Under the pieces are notes generated by a model. That model saw nothing but the letters and a program-made list of their open reading frames with translations, was not told the origin of the DNA and did no database searches. From Apoda limacodes (taxonomy: Eukaryota > Arthropoda > Insecta > Lepidoptera > Limacodidae), in contig OX291547.1 of NCBI GenBank assembly GCA_946406115.1, forward strand, positions 10,235,001-10,299,000: a stretch of 64,000 nt of DNA, in the 5' to 3' direction. Positions within the stretch are counted from its first letter, which is position 1; every line of letters starts with the position of its first letter. This document shows, one piece after another, positions 42,711 through 54,019 of the stretch. A program made the translations under genes and the position numbers.

Positions 42711-42860
42711 CAGTGGCGTTGATAGCTTTTTGCAATGAATTTGATTGATTGTGCGGGGGATACATTTTTATCTAAATTTTGACTCTATAAATTTCGCAGT
42801 CTTAGAGGGGCAGCGGGGGGTATTAATTCCCTTGATCGCCTCTCCCCTATCTATATGTAA
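42711..42860 (+). repeat. possible hAT-MITE relic
   Basis: 'tcagtggcgttgatagcttt' at the left and a G/C-run interior ('gaggggcagcggggggtatt', 'gatcgcctctcccct') resemble the hAT-type MITEs at 31002 and 50143, but the right inverted end is not found. Confidence 0.3.
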
Positions 42861-42864
42861 AGAA

Positions 42865-43920
42865 GAGCCTATTGAAGAGTTTTATGAACCAGATAATTTG
42901 AGTTTATTTTTCGTACTTGATACTCTGAATTTTAAACAGTCATTGCTGAAGAGTTTCTTTCGCCGTTCTTCTCGCTATTAGCTAGTGGCTTCAGCAATTT
43001 TATTGCCTTGTATTGAAGTTTACATATCAGTGGAACGTATGCTGGCGTCATAAAGCTTGCATATATAATAACTTCAAACTTAGGTTTTTTGTATAATGCA
43101 GCCACTCCTCCCACACTTTATCGTCATCGTATTTCGTCGAAAACTAATTGCGAAGTCATAACAACACAGTGTTTGTATCAAAATCTATTCACAAAAACCG
43201 TTCGTATACGACAAGTCTGTCTGTTATCTATCTGACTGACGCCCATGTTTAGTGTATTGTGCTCTATTCAAAAAATTACATCACAAAAGCACATAAGTAC
43301 GTTTCTTCTAATTATAACACTGTCAAGGGGGTTTATTAAAAAAAAAAACATAACAATAATAATTGTATTCAAAGCGCCTAAGAATATGTAGCCATGCAGT
43401 GTTGCCCAGCACATGGTTTTAATATATAAACATTTAAAAACCATGTTGATAATTTGTAGCTTTTTGCTCTGTGATGTATGCAAGCCAACATATTTTTTAC
43501 TTTTTTGTTATTTTTTGATAAGCGTGATGTTTAAATATTTCTTATAATTTTTTATTTTTTACTTTTTAGTCTTTGTTAGAACTACTTACGATTTTGTTAA
43601 CTAAATTTCCATACAAAATGTAAAGTTTCAAAATGGTGGTAAATATTGATGTTCGTACTCGTTTGTCTACATATTATTGTTCTGTCACCGAATTCTGAGC
43701 ATCCCTGTGCATTTTATTGTTCTAGCAAGTCGGAAAGTCATCAAAATTCGATTGCAAGATTTGCTCCAAAGGTGTAAAAATAGTCTCGGTTTTGTTCTAA
43801 AGATGCAAAATCAAGATCGAGTCTACCAAGACTTATAAGAGCCCTAAGGCACAGCGAGTATTCCTTACCCTTACTGTTCCATTTCTTACCCGCGAGTGGC
43901 TGCCGGTTTCAAAAAACAGC
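42865..43920. other. stretch leading into a LINE copy
   Basis: 'gagtttctttcgccgttctt' plus 'ctcg' near 42955 resembles LINE tail sequence. 43700-43920 may be decayed upstream Jockey sequence, but I cannot align it by eye. Confidence 0.35.
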
Positions 43921-43922
43921 CG

Positions 43923-45264
43923 TGGATTAATCGGTCTTTCAGAAAACCTAAAATTCCTAAGCAAACTGCGTATGAGGCTCGGACCACGGCTCACAATAAT
44001 AAGGATCCGAATATTTCTGAGTTAAAACGCAAATTAAATGCTTCCTCAAGGTTAAAGTAAGTGACTTGCGAGATATACCTCTGGGAGTCGTGCTTTCTGG
44101 TCGCTTGCTTAAGCTGCCGAAGGGAACTTTGGCCAGTCGTCGTTACAACCACTGCGAAAGACCGATGGTGACTTTGCAGTCTCTTTGCCTACACTCGAAT
44201 ATGAACGACGAAGGTATACCTACTATCCTGTGGTGCGGTAAGACTATGCCGGAAATCTCCATAACACAGCGGGAGGTCCGGTGGTCGTTGCTTTTTCTAG
44301 ACGTTTATAAGTCGAGTGGTCTAGATGGTATACCAGCAGTGATGCTTAAGCAGTGTGCTCCTGAGTTATGTCCTATACTCACGCGCCTTTTCGCGCTTTC
44401 CTATACTACATATATTTGTCATTACACTAGGCAATTTCCGTCTTCATGGAAGACTGTGAATGTGCACCTGGTGCCCAAATAGATTAGATCCATCGAATTA
44501 CAGGTCTATCGCTATTACCTTTTAAAGGTGACGAGGCGTGTAATCAACACACAGCTTCTAAGATACCTACAAAAATACGAGTTCTAGTGTATCTCACACA
44601 CCGATGGTCACTAGACATAGAGAGTCAGGGGGAGTACGAAGCCTGGACATAGCGAGAAAGATCGAAGTGTTCCATCGGGTCAGGCACCGAGGTCTTCTAT
44701 CGAAGTTGCCATCTTACGGAGTGCCCGAGCGTTTGTGCAAATGGGTGGCTAGCTTTTTGTCCGGTAGATGCATACGAGCCGTACCTAGTTGACGGTATTT
44801 GCTCAGATAGCAATTCTGGTGTCCCGCAAGGCTCTGTGCTGTCTCATACGCTGTTCCTACTGCATATCAATGACATGTTGGGCATCAATAACATACATTG
44901 CTATGTAGATTACAGTACTGGAGACTCTCATTACACGGGTCGTGTAAGCATCCCTAGTCCCGTTGTGGAGGAAAAGCGTGGAGAACTTGTGTCTTAAATC
45001 GAGAGCACTTTGTGTAAGGTCTCTAACTGGGGACGGGAAAACTTGTTCCGATTCCACGCTACAAATACACAAGTCTGCGCGTTCACCACTCAGAAAACCC
45101 CATTGGTTGGTGGTCCCACAATTCCAGAACACTCCCCTATCCATCTCCAAGAGCATTGGGATTCTTGGTGTTGACAACTCCAGCGATGTTCAGTGTCTAG
45201 ATCATTTGCAAGACAAGGTGAAGCTGGCGTCCAAAAAACTTGGTGTACTCAGCAGAGCGAAGTA
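43923..45264 (+). pseudogene. Jockey-type LINE ORF2, longest copy (decayed)
   Basis: Pieces in three frames follow the order of Jockey RT: WINRSFRKPKIPKQTAYEAR and NNKDPNISELKRKLNASS (43923-44060); ITQREVRWSLLFLDVYKSSG, LDGIPAVMLKQCAPELCPIL and SSWKTVNVHLVPK, stop (to 44482); DIARKIEVFHRVRHRGLLSK and YGVPERLCKWVASFLSGR (44604-44780); then VPQGSVLS-like and INDMLGINNIHCYVD, where the palm FADD/YADD position reads YVDYS; then TQVCAFTTQKTPLVVVPQFQ-like sequence degenerate at 45080-45150 and SKSIGILGVDNSSDVQCLDH, KLASKKLGVLSRAK to 45264. Several stops and frameshifts and the loss of the catalytic pair make it inactive. The 5' ORF1/endonuclease and the 3' end are missing. Confidence 0.85.
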
Positions 45265-45269
45265 GTACT

Positions 45270-45900
45270 TCAAGTTTGGCTCGATTATGTTAAAATTATT
45301 TAACATAGTAATAATGTTATCAGCGCTGATTTGCTTCACCTCCTAACACCCACATTATCGTAGACCCGCATAAGTCTCTGTGTATTCCAACATACAAATA
45401 CTTCTACAAATAGATTGTTAGTAATTATTACAAAAACCCTGAAAGTTGAATGAACTTACATACTTTGTTGCATACATATTTAACATTTATAAAAATAACA
45501 AGTACAATAAGGCGACTTTGTCTATAATTACCTTTATTTACCTACCAGAAAAACCTTTAAGAGCGCTTAGACAAAATCCGTTATTTTTGTTAGTTTGTCA
45601 TCGATGATTACTATTCAATTATTGGAATTACGAATAGAAACTAAACATTTAAAAATAGTCTTTGTCCTAGACGGTAAGTAGAACAGATTTTGAAAAACAC
45701 GTAAAAAACATTAACAATATTACATTTTAGTTATTGCTTTCCGCCATGAAACCACAAAACTGAATTATTTAAAAAAATCTAATCAATACGGAGTTCAAAC
45801 AAAAAAAAAGACATGAAAATATCTACATGAATAACAGACGGTAAGCAGAACAGATTTTTGTATTTGTAACTAAAATTAAATAAATGAATCATTTATAAAC
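45270..45900. other. AT-rich stretch, nothing recognised
   Basis: 'agacggtaagtagaacagat' and 'agacggtaagcagaacagat' recur at 45669 and 45837, a dispersed 20-bp direct repeat with one difference. No gene. Confidence 0.5.
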
Positions 45901-46370
45901 AATAGAAATTTCAGTGCACGACGGGCTTTCGCTTAGAGAGGATACGCTGGTAACCACTTCAGTCGTTGAGCTGATCGTGCTACGGCCACGCCTGTACGAA
46001 TAGTTCAGTTTATGTTGGCCGTTCGAGCGACTTGAACGCAGAAAAAACCTAAACGTGCGTCATGTTCAAAAACATCTTTGATACTTAATTCACTGCCCAG
46101 ACAAATTTTATGCCTATTCTGAAGAAAGCATAATTTACAAAAATAAAAAATATTTTTTAAAAATCCTGACTCATAATAAAATATATGATGACATGTCAGG
46201 CGAAAAAGACCATGGTAATCTAAGTAACAAGTTATTCTCAAACTGAGTCCGTCCTGGCGGCGCGGCGGCGACGGCGGGCGCCGTAAACTGTGCAAACAGC
46301 ACAGGTTTACGAGCACAGCCCAAGTTAATATGTGGACTTTGTTTTACCTTCACGTTAATCAAAAAAAAGG
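45901..46370. other. CpG-rich patches, possible leader or promoter
   Basis: 45915-46010 and 46255-46320 ('ggcggcgcggcggcgacggc') are GC-rich in AT-rich DNA. Initiator-like TCAGT occurs on plus ('acttcagtcgttg') and on minus near 46245 (TCAGTTTG). Frames open here on both strands carry no domain. A minus-strand donor GTGAAG|GTAAAA lies at about 46350. None of this is decisive. Confidence 0.2.
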
Positions 46371-46374
46371 ACGT

Positions 46375-47280
46375 ACATTAGCAGCTTATATCGATTACTT
46401 TTTATTATACTCAGAACTTAGCAGAAAAATAAACAAGTCTTAGGGAGTAAAAGAACATAAACTGGCATAATTCAGTCAAACTACTGTATTTACATAACAA
46501 ACACTTAAGTTGCTCCTATAGTTCAACAAAGCTTTTTGTGTAAAATGCCTTTAATTGTTGATATTTTGATTCATTTAAAGAAACATAAACCAATGATTAG
46601 TTTAACCAAATGTCGCGTTAGTAAGTAGCTTCGTATAAGGTCTGTTGTCAATAGCTGGTTCGTTCGTAAGGCATCGCGTCATGGGTCATGGCGGGCGGCC
46701 CCGCTGACATTTTATAGCCTGACTTTGTTACTTCGCTCGTAATATCAGGATTGATGGAAATGTTATCCAAAGTCAACTATTCTATTTTTATGTGTCGTTC
46801 TTTTATCGTATAATCTAGCTGTTCATAGCAGTATTTTTATGGAACTGAACGAGATATTCTCACTAAGCAGATTTGTTGTGGTAATTTTGAAATCTCATAG
46901 CTTGTTTCAGTTTGCCAGTATTTTTAGAATGTATTATTTAGATTATGTTTACCTTGACATGAATGCAAATTTTTTTACATATAAACACAATCAACTTAAA
47001 TAGGTACATTCAATTATATTGGTAATTCTTTTTAATATCAAAAAGTCAATGACTGTTTACAAGAATGTTCCTCTAATACCTGAACATTAAGGTCAAAAGT
47101 GTTAATTCGTTAATGTTGATGCTAACCCTGAGAAAAACCCCTGAAGGGCAAAAATTAAATGAAAATTTGTATGAGAATTCCGTTATATTTCTAGGTTAAA
47201 CCATATACAGTTAAAAGCACAGTTATTTTGTACTTATAAGTCCATGCGGATGAAGTCGCGGAAATAAGCTAGTAATCTAG
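46375..47280. other. AT-rich stretch, nothing recognised
   Basis: A short GC patch 'gcgggcggccccgctgac' lies at 46690. No gene, repeat edge or RNA gene. Confidence 0.45.
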
Positions 47281-47284
47281 ACAA

Positions 47285-47560
47285 GGATTGGCTTTGCGGC
47301 TAGCTTTTGCAAGCGGCTTTGCCAGCACTAAATTTGGTTATTGGCGCGGGATTTCTTCGACTCTTTGATTTGATTATAGTAAAGAAGATAGTAGAGAGTG
47401 GTAGATAATTCTTTTAAAAACGATTGTATTTTTCGGTATAAAAACTATACTGTATATCCTTCTTCGTCTCTTCAACTATCCCTTTAAAAAGTTTCAGCTG
47501 AATTGGATGCTCCGTTAGTAAGTGAAGGCATAAACGAACTAACTTTCCTATTCGTAGTAC
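47285..47560 (+). mobile_element. SINE-like element of the 'gcccgcggct' family
   Basis: 'gctagcttttgcaagcggct' plus 'ttgccagcac' opens the copy; 'cagctgaattggatgctccg' and 'aacgaactaactttc' mark the tail. Diverged. Confidence 0.6.
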
Positions 47561-47564
47561 TAGT

Positions 47565-48950
47565 ACCTATAGATTGTAGAAGTTCGTACCTATATAGGGT
47601 TACGGCATGATGCGTACGTGTTATTAATTGTTGCAACAATTTACCTAAACGCTACTTAACCAACTATTTATATCAACTAAATTGGTACTCGACTTATTTC
47701 TAAACAGGTAACGTAATGAAAATGCAAAGCAGGTAACGCGGCAGCAGTTAATTTTAGTCAATTGGCTTTTCAGTACAGACAGACACTGTCTTTGAAATCA
47801 CACACACAACAAAAAACGGGTACTAATGTGTGTGAGCATGTATGAGCTTCAACCTTCACAGTCAAAGAACTACTAAATGTTTGCCAGTAACCTTCTACTT
47901 GGTGCATTTAGTATTTAAACAAGAATTTAGTACCTTAAAAAATGAGTAATAGAATTTATTTACTCGACAGCTGCAGGTTTAGTTATTTTAACTTTTCGCT
48001 TTTAGATTGGAGTCAGTCTGAACTCTAACCCGTTTTGTTTGGTCCGGAAAAAAAAAGTGTTAGTATTAAAGATCAGCAAAAAGCTGCAAAACTAGTTAGA
48101 ATTTAATATTTCATGTATTTTGCTTTTACATATTTATAGTTATTAAAAATGCTACATTAAAAAAAATACGAGACATTTAAAAAAGAATACTTGAAAATGT
48201 GTGTTGGTCTAATCGTGTTATCCGGAATATCGTGATGTGCCGGCTTTTTATTCTTTTTCTAATTAATATCTCGATAACAGATCATTTGAAGTACATAGGT
48301 ATTTCGATGTTTTGGCTGCCCATTGTTAGCCTCGCGCGTGCAGAAACGCGTGTCTCAGAAACAAAAATACAAAGTTAAGTTAGACAGCGACTAGCGATTT
48401 GGTTGTATTTATGAATAGTGCACGAATATCGAAACACGTCAACAATATACCGTCAGCGTTTTTGGTAGCAAGTTTAGAAGTATTTATTCGTCGCTATACC
48501 TAGTCTATTCCTAGCCATATTTCGAAGTAGCTAAGCCAGCCAAATCGACAAACGTGATTCGTTGATCAATTATCCTGTATGTTATTAATTATTATATCAT
48601 TTCATAAGTTGGCTAGTAATGCCGGCTGGTAAGACGCTGGAACGGAACGGAACGGATGTCATAAATTGGCTAGGTAATAATTAGGAAAATCATTAAATGT
48701 CGCCTTATCAGAACCTGTCTAGGCACACCGCGATCTGCCAGATTAAAAGATTGGCCACTGATATAATATAACCTATATATACCATCTCATTAGTATTCTG
48801 GTTTTTTGATAAATAAATTTTCAAATGTGTCTAAAAACTAGTAGCGGTAGTTTTATCTGGATATAAGTCTACTCTAAAAGCAAAAAATAGTCAGAAATTA
48901 TTATAATCGCGGGGACTTATGTTTGTGTTCTTGTCATTTATGTACTAAAT
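47565..48950. other. 1.4-kb AT-rich stretch
   Basis: Contains gaacggaacggaacgga (pentamer repeat) at about 48640 and a cgcgcgtgcagaaacgcgtg inverted word at about 48333. No gene recognised. Confidence 0.45.
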
Positions 48951-48954
48951 ATGT

Positions 48955-49235
48955 ATACTAGCTTTTGCCCGCAGCTTTGCCCGCCCTAAATTTAGTTAAT
49001 TCGCATTTATGATATTAGTATGGATAGCTACTCTCACTTTCTGGTATTTGCTAATTTATTTAAAGGGTAAATTAACCTTGCGATCTTGGTGCTCCATACA
49101 AACTTTGAGTCCCCGTTTTAACCCTTTAGAAGGTGAGTTTTGGAAAATCATTTCTTAGCTCATACCTACATCCTTATAACTATGTGCCAAATTTCAGCGC
49201 AATCCTTTCAGTGGTTTGAGCTGTGCTTTAATAAA
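48955..49235 (+). mobile_element. SINE-like element of the 'gcccgcggct' family
   Basis: 'actagcttttgcccgcagct' plus 'ttgcccgcc' at the left; 'caaactttgagtccccgttt' and 'gcgcaatcctttcagtggtt' inside; the tail 'aataaatcagtcagtaac' ends next to the RT fragment. Confidence 0.7.
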
Positions 49236-49239
49236 TCAG

Positions 49240-49830
49240 TCAGTAACGGTTGCCTTTAATATATTGAGCCTTCTTAATGGACAAAGGCAGAGCATTTCAA
49301 AGTTTAATAGATTGCACTGTAAATTAATTATTGTAAAAAATAGTGTAGTGCACTGGTGTTTTCAGAAGAAGATTGGTTTGGCGTTGAATTGGAAACGCTC
49401 TTTTAGATATGTTGGAGGCGACGTATTGAACAAAATGCTATACAGCAGAAAAAAAAATATAAAAATATTCTGGCGAATAAGAATTAGAGGTCACTTAAGT
49501 TGTTGTCGAAAACTAGAATCATGTACATATTTACGGAGTCCAAATATAAAACGTATACATAAGTTCTGAAGAACTTCAAGTTTATATAGTTGATCCTCCG
49601 TGAGCAAGTAGTTGGCGTCAGCATAGTCGAGAATAGGATAAAGCAATGATTGTGCCAACGCAATTGTAGTGGATATTGGAAGAAAATTACGTTTTCGCCT
49701 TAGCGAAGTAACAGAAGCATATATATTATCGGCTTAACTCTGATGTGGCACCCAAAAAAACTACGATCAAAAATGATGCCAAGGTTTTTGACATTTTCGC
49801 TGTAAGGGATAAATATAACTAGTAAGTAAT
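49240..49830 (-). pseudogene. non-LTR reverse transcriptase C-terminal fragment
   Basis: Minus-strand pieces, 5' to 3': IPYSENVKNLGIIFDRSFF; after a frameshift SLRRKRNFLPISTTIALAQS and LLYPILDYADANYLLTEDQL; KLEVLQNLCIRFIFGLRKY; FRQQLK, stop, PLILIRQNIFIFFLLYSILF; KERFQFN. This order is the thumb and C-terminal region of Jockey/CR1/R1-group RT proteins. It is more decayed than, and in sequence different from, the Jockey copies at 4027 and 43923. The 117-codon plus-strand open frame over it (49216-49569) is only its shadow. Confidence 0.85.
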
Positions 49831-49834
49831 AATT

Positions 49835-50130
49835 ATTAAGTTGAGGGTGATAGTAAGATGCAAAAGCCTGAACGAAACTGACGTAAACAACTAAAAAATG
49901 GTTTTTTACAATCGGATCGGATTCAAAGACTCCATTAATTAACTATTTATACATAGAATTATATCAATATATTATTATTCCTATTATATTAACGCTGGAT
50001 AAATTCAATCCAAGAATAGTCTTAGAGCTAATAACGTGCCATAACACAAATGACAAAATTAAATTTAAGTTAAAACAGAAAAAAGGAACGAAACAAAAAT
50101 CGTATGGTAAAGCACAAAAGGTTTACGCTA
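49835..50130. other. AT-rich stretch, possible RT debris
   Basis: May contain further decayed upstream RT sequence on minus; not alignable by eye. Confidence 0.3.
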
Positions 50131-50142
50131 TCTACGTTAACC

Positions 50143-50324
50143 CATGGGCGTAGCGAGGTACATGCAGGGGGGGCAGCTGCCCCCCTAGGTGCCCCCTAGG
50201 TTACCTGAAGGAATTGGCTCAAAATTAACCTGTTTACTATATTATAATGACATTTTCTATCAAGTCTGGGGGCCCCTAGCTAAGCCTGCCCCCCCCCCTA
50301 ATCCAAAAGCTGGCTACGCCCATG
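50143..50324 (+). mobile_element. hAT-type MITE, CATGGGCGTAGC ends, with perfect 8-bp TSD
   Basis: 182 bp between exact 8-bp direct repeats cgttaacc (50135-50142 and 50325-50332). The ends catgggcgtagc and gctacgcccatg are inverted. The interior has G/C runs and 'acctgaaggaattggctcaa', also present in the 31002 copy. The 8-bp TSD and short ends fit hAT. The 99-codon frame through it is not a gene. Confidence 0.85.
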
Positions 50325-50334
50325 CGTTAACCTG

Positions 50335-51170
50335 TCATCTATATCAACTATTCCTTACTCTGTGTATACGAAGATATCTTTTTACGCTCTCTCAGTACAC
50401 AGTACATCTTACCTCGTACCAACTTCCTACCTTTTTCATCATATTTCTTCAAACGTCTTACATTTTTCATCCGCATTACACATATTAAGCACAAGGACCA
50501 TGCAAGTAGGTCGCGTAAAAAGTAAATATTGGTTTAAGAATAGCGAAGATGTATCTTAATAACGTAACCTAGATTGATTAAGATATTTAACGTTTTGAGC
50601 CTAACCGCTATCCTAACATATCTTGCCTTTTTCATGTGATTTTTTAACTAGGTGGTTGGTGGAGGTAGTTGGTCGAGGTCGATTAAAGCTTAAATTGTTG
50701 TAAATTGTTTTGGTATTCGATATTATTTTAAAATAAATATGACGTAGCGATGGCTTAAACCTACTTATTTAATTTTTAAAGCCCACCCATATCTATCGCA
50801 AAATCCTAAAAATTATTGATAGTAGCGTTATGACCCTAGTTACGTCACTCTCCTGGTATGCGCTACGTATAATAGATTTTCAAACAGCTGAAGCTACCTA
50901 CACAACATCATTATACATTAAATTGTGGTTTAATAAATATATTCACAGATGTTTTCGGTATTAAATAAGTAATTTAAAAACTTTTCTTTTGATAGCCACT
51001 TTTACAGAAATAAGTCAACTGCATACAGGCAACAGGCTTGTCAACTAAAACGTATGTTACTCGTTACGCCTACTCTGAAGTCTCATACTAATAGCTACTA
51101 CTAGCTACTAGTTAGTTACTAGCAAAAATACGTCCATTTCTATTTAAATAGGTATAGTTAAACTTCTTAT
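50335..51170. other. AT-rich stretch, nothing recognised
   Basis: 'agctactactagctactagt' repeats near 51100. No gene. Confidence 0.5.
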
Positions 51171-51174
51171 TTAC

Positions 51175-51370
51175 AAAAAAAACAACCGGCTTCAAAACAT
51201 GCACTAAAACGGTAAAAATAATTACTTATTGCCAAAAATCTGATCTGAATCACAGTTTGAAGTTGGTGTCTATGTCTAACAGTTTATAAAAAACTTCACT
51301 TGCATGACACGTTTTTGAAGTCGGTTGTTTTTTTTTTATAAAAAGTTTTTATTTTTTGCGTTTGAGTGAC
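51175..51370 (-). mobile_element. short 'accgacttcaaaaa' family copy
   Basis: 'caaccggcttcaaaacatgc' and 'tttttgaagtcggttgtttt' are inverted ends only about 140 bp apart, so this is a strongly shortened copy; 'gaatcacagtttgaagttgg' inside confirms the family. Confidence 0.7.
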
Positions 51371-51373
51371 AAA

Positions 51374-51475
51374 TTAGTTATTTTGGCGACACGTCTAAAA
51401 TAACTATTTTGGCTACACGTTTTAAATAATACAACTTTTTTGTCTTCACGTCTTAAATAACTATTTTGGCAGGAA
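51374..51475. repeat. minisatellite with 'actattttggc...cacgtctta' units
   Basis: About 3.5 units of 29-32 bp, each with ttttggc (or tttttgtc) followed by acacgt or tcacgt and taaata. It directly abuts the preceding element copy. Confidence 0.8.
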
Positions 51476-51479
51476 TAAC

Positions 51480-52150
51480 TAACATATTATAAAATAATAA
51501 CCCTGTTTAAGTATGACGATAGTTGCATTAATTTAGAGGCGAATGAAAAGATATACATCTAAGTTTATATGTAACTACTATAAACGCGTAGTTGTTTAGT
51601 CTACAATCAGGCAGAACGATACAAAAAAGACCGACCAAACAAAAATTTCCATACATTATACCAGCATTGAAGAAATATAATAGCAAGCCAGGTGGCCCTG
51701 GCCGCTTGTAATTTGATAAAGTCGACTAACCGCCTCTATTGACAACTTTTGCGCAAAAAACTTATGAACGTCTGCAGCAGTATAGCGTAAAAAGTCCAAT
51801 CTGCAATCAAAAAATGGTATTTCATAACTTTGCTGATTCCAAAGTGTTTGTTAAAACCTAATTTACAAAAAAAAAATTGTCTTTGGAACTTTCTAGGGAA
51901 GTTGCTTGATATTCAGAATAACTAAATATATATATATATATACTCACGTCAAGAGATCACGTCAAGAGTTAAGTACGCATTTAAATAGAAATAATTCTTG
52001 TACCAAGGAGGAGGTTATATGTTCGACTGTATACTTTTAACTTCTCTTTGGGGAAGTTATTATAACAGGTTGGAAAATCAAAATCACTAGGCGTTCTCTT
52101 TACTCGTACGTTTTAAGACCTGGAGAATAGTTTGCCTTCATTTTTTGAGT
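51480..52150. other. AT-rich stretch, nothing recognised
   Basis: A short (AT)n run at 51926-51941 and a local duplication 'cacgtcaagag' at about 51946-51970. No gene. Confidence 0.5.
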
Positions 52151-52160
52151 GATGTCTCTG

Positions 52161-52203
52161 TGTATGTGTGAGTGCATATGTGTGAGTGTGTGTGTGTGTG
52201 TGA
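52161..52203. repeat. (GT)n-rich microsatellite
   Basis: Imperfect then perfect GT dinucleotides. Confidence 0.9.
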
Positions 52204-52287
52204 ATAGGATTAACAAATAAAGCAGCTATGATTTGGTTCGTTACATTAAATATTTTTATCAAGCAAATTTATTTAATTCACTTTTAA

Positions 52288-52707
52288 GGGTTCCGTACCT
52301 AAAGGGTAATAAGTGGAACCCTATTGCTTAGACTCCGCTGTCCGTCCGTCTGTCACCAGGCTGTTTCTCATGAACCGTAATAATTAGACTGTTGAAATTT
52401 TCACAGAAGATATATTTCAGTTGCCGCTATAACAACAAATACTAAAAAACAGAATAAAATAAATATTTAAGGGGGGCTCCGTCATTCCGTAACAAACGTG
52501 ATTTTTTTGCTCAATTTTGCTCGATATTGATAACGGCAACAGGTAGACGCTTAAAATATTTACAGAATATTTAGTTATATAGTCACTTTAAAAATAAATA
52601 ATTAAATTAAAATAAAACAAATATTTAAGGGTGGCTACCATACTTTTTTATTTTTTACATAATGGCACGGAACCCGAGTCCGACTCGCACTTGGCCGATT
52701 TTTTTAA
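52288..52707 (+). mobile_element. Helentron-like element, GGGTTCCGTACC family, with internal duplication
   Basis: Same end plan as 24997 (gggttccgtacc; cacggaaccc; agtccgactcgcacttggcc plus g and T run). The block 'aaataaa..aaatatttaaggg' occurs twice (about 52455 and 52615), so part of the interior is duplicated relative to 24997. Confidence 0.75.
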
Positions 52708-52709
52708 AC

Positions 52710-53160
52710 TCCGTACAAGAATTACAATTTTTATTGGCAGATAGCTAACTATAAACAAGGAAAAATAAATATGAATTTGTTAACAGAAAAACCATAATTA
52801 TTTTTGTTTAGATTAATTCATGCCAGCCTCGATTGTTTTTTCCGCTTTCTCGGTTTAAACTTCAAATAGGTAAGTACGTACATTTTTCCTTATGTGGGCA
52901 AATGCTAATTTCTTATTAACATGGTTTTAGTAAAATCCGTGCATCATCTGCAATTTTTAAAGCAGGTACATTTATAACTGTAGTGATAATAAAATAAGTA
53001 CAAGGAAGTAGCTATACTTAGCACCACGGCGTAATAAGTACTGTATAGTAACTTACCCATAGACTTAGGATATTTATTTTCCACTCCGTTCGTACCGGTA
53101 TATGCGTCGATGTGTCACTCAATGCAACTCGTAAGTAAATTGATTTGGAATAGAATATAT
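52710..53160. other. AT-rich stretch, nothing recognised
   Basis: No feature could be supported. Confidence 0.5.
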
Positions 53161-53165
53161 TTATA

Positions 53166-53325
53166 TTATACTAGAGCCTGCCCACGGCACCGCCCGCGCT
53201 AAATTCGGTTATCGGTGTAGGATTTTTTAAGTCAAAGTTAATTTTTTTATTCAAATTAGGTTTTTACAAACCATTTTGAATCGTCTGTTGATCATGAATG
53301 ATTTATCAGTCAGTCACTCAGTTAT
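53166..53325 (+). mobile_element. SINE-like 'gcccgcggct' family copy, shortened
   Basis: 'actagagcctgcccacggca' plus 'ccgcccgcgctaaattcgg' at the left; tail 'atcagtcagtcactcagtta'. The middle is mostly deleted. Confidence 0.6.
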
Positions 53326-53329
53326 GAAA

Positions 53330-53950
53330 TACTATTTTTTGTTTTTTTTTAACTTTACTTTATTGTAAAAGTGTATACATTGCCCTATAAAAGAGTTACT
53401 AATGTAACTCTGTTACATGTATCATGCACCAACAGCTTATTTTTAGATACTTCTAGTATTTACTTTATGAACGTTGCTGGTCTTGCTAAAACTATTGATA
53501 TTTTTATGTAAATATAAAAGATTTTCATGTATGAACTGCGAGGCTAAAGTCAAAATATTTACTTCCCTAGCCCTATCCCTCAGAGATATCCTATATCGTT
53601 ATTTGTAAATAGCACGAATTTCCCGTTTCTGTAACACAAATATTGTATTTACATCAGCAGTGCTACCTCACAATAAGATACCATATGTCATTAAACTATG
53701 GAAATAGCTAAAATATACTATTTTTGCAGTGTAATATGTGTTAATATATTATAGTAAAGAAAGTATACTATAGTAAGCCATAGCTGTCTCAATTCAGTTT
53801 TATTTATTTCTGCAGGGAATTCTTTATCCCGAAAAGGACAAAATGTAAATGTATCTTTTTAGTTATTTTGAAAATGTTCTCCGCCCCTTGCTGATCTCTA
53901 GCTACAATTTTGTAGTTAATAATTAGGAAAATAGTACAATTTATTTAAAT
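53330..53950. other. AT-rich stretch, nothing recognised
   Basis: No gene, no clear repeat edge. Confidence 0.5.
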
Positions 53951-53954
53951 TTAG

Positions 53955-54015
53955 GCGGGCTGCGGCGACCGCATACCATTAGGCGAACCGCCAGCTTGTT
54001 GGTGGTATAAAAAAA
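53955..54015 (+). repeat. Jockey-type LINE 3' UTR scrap
   Basis: 'ggcgaccgcataccattagg' and 'cgccagcttgttggtggtat' followed by an A run match the 3' UTR at 1230-1330 and at the minus-strand copies. No coding part remains. Confidence 0.6.
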
Positions 54016-54019
54016 GGGT

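Noticed and set aside
46005..46362. Two minus-strand frames of 103 and 63 codons
   Set aside because: GC-rich patch lacks stops by composition; no domain and the frames compete with each other.
50189..50559. Two plus-strand frames
   Set aside because: The first starts inside the hAT-type MITE and both continue into T/C-rich low-complexity sequence.
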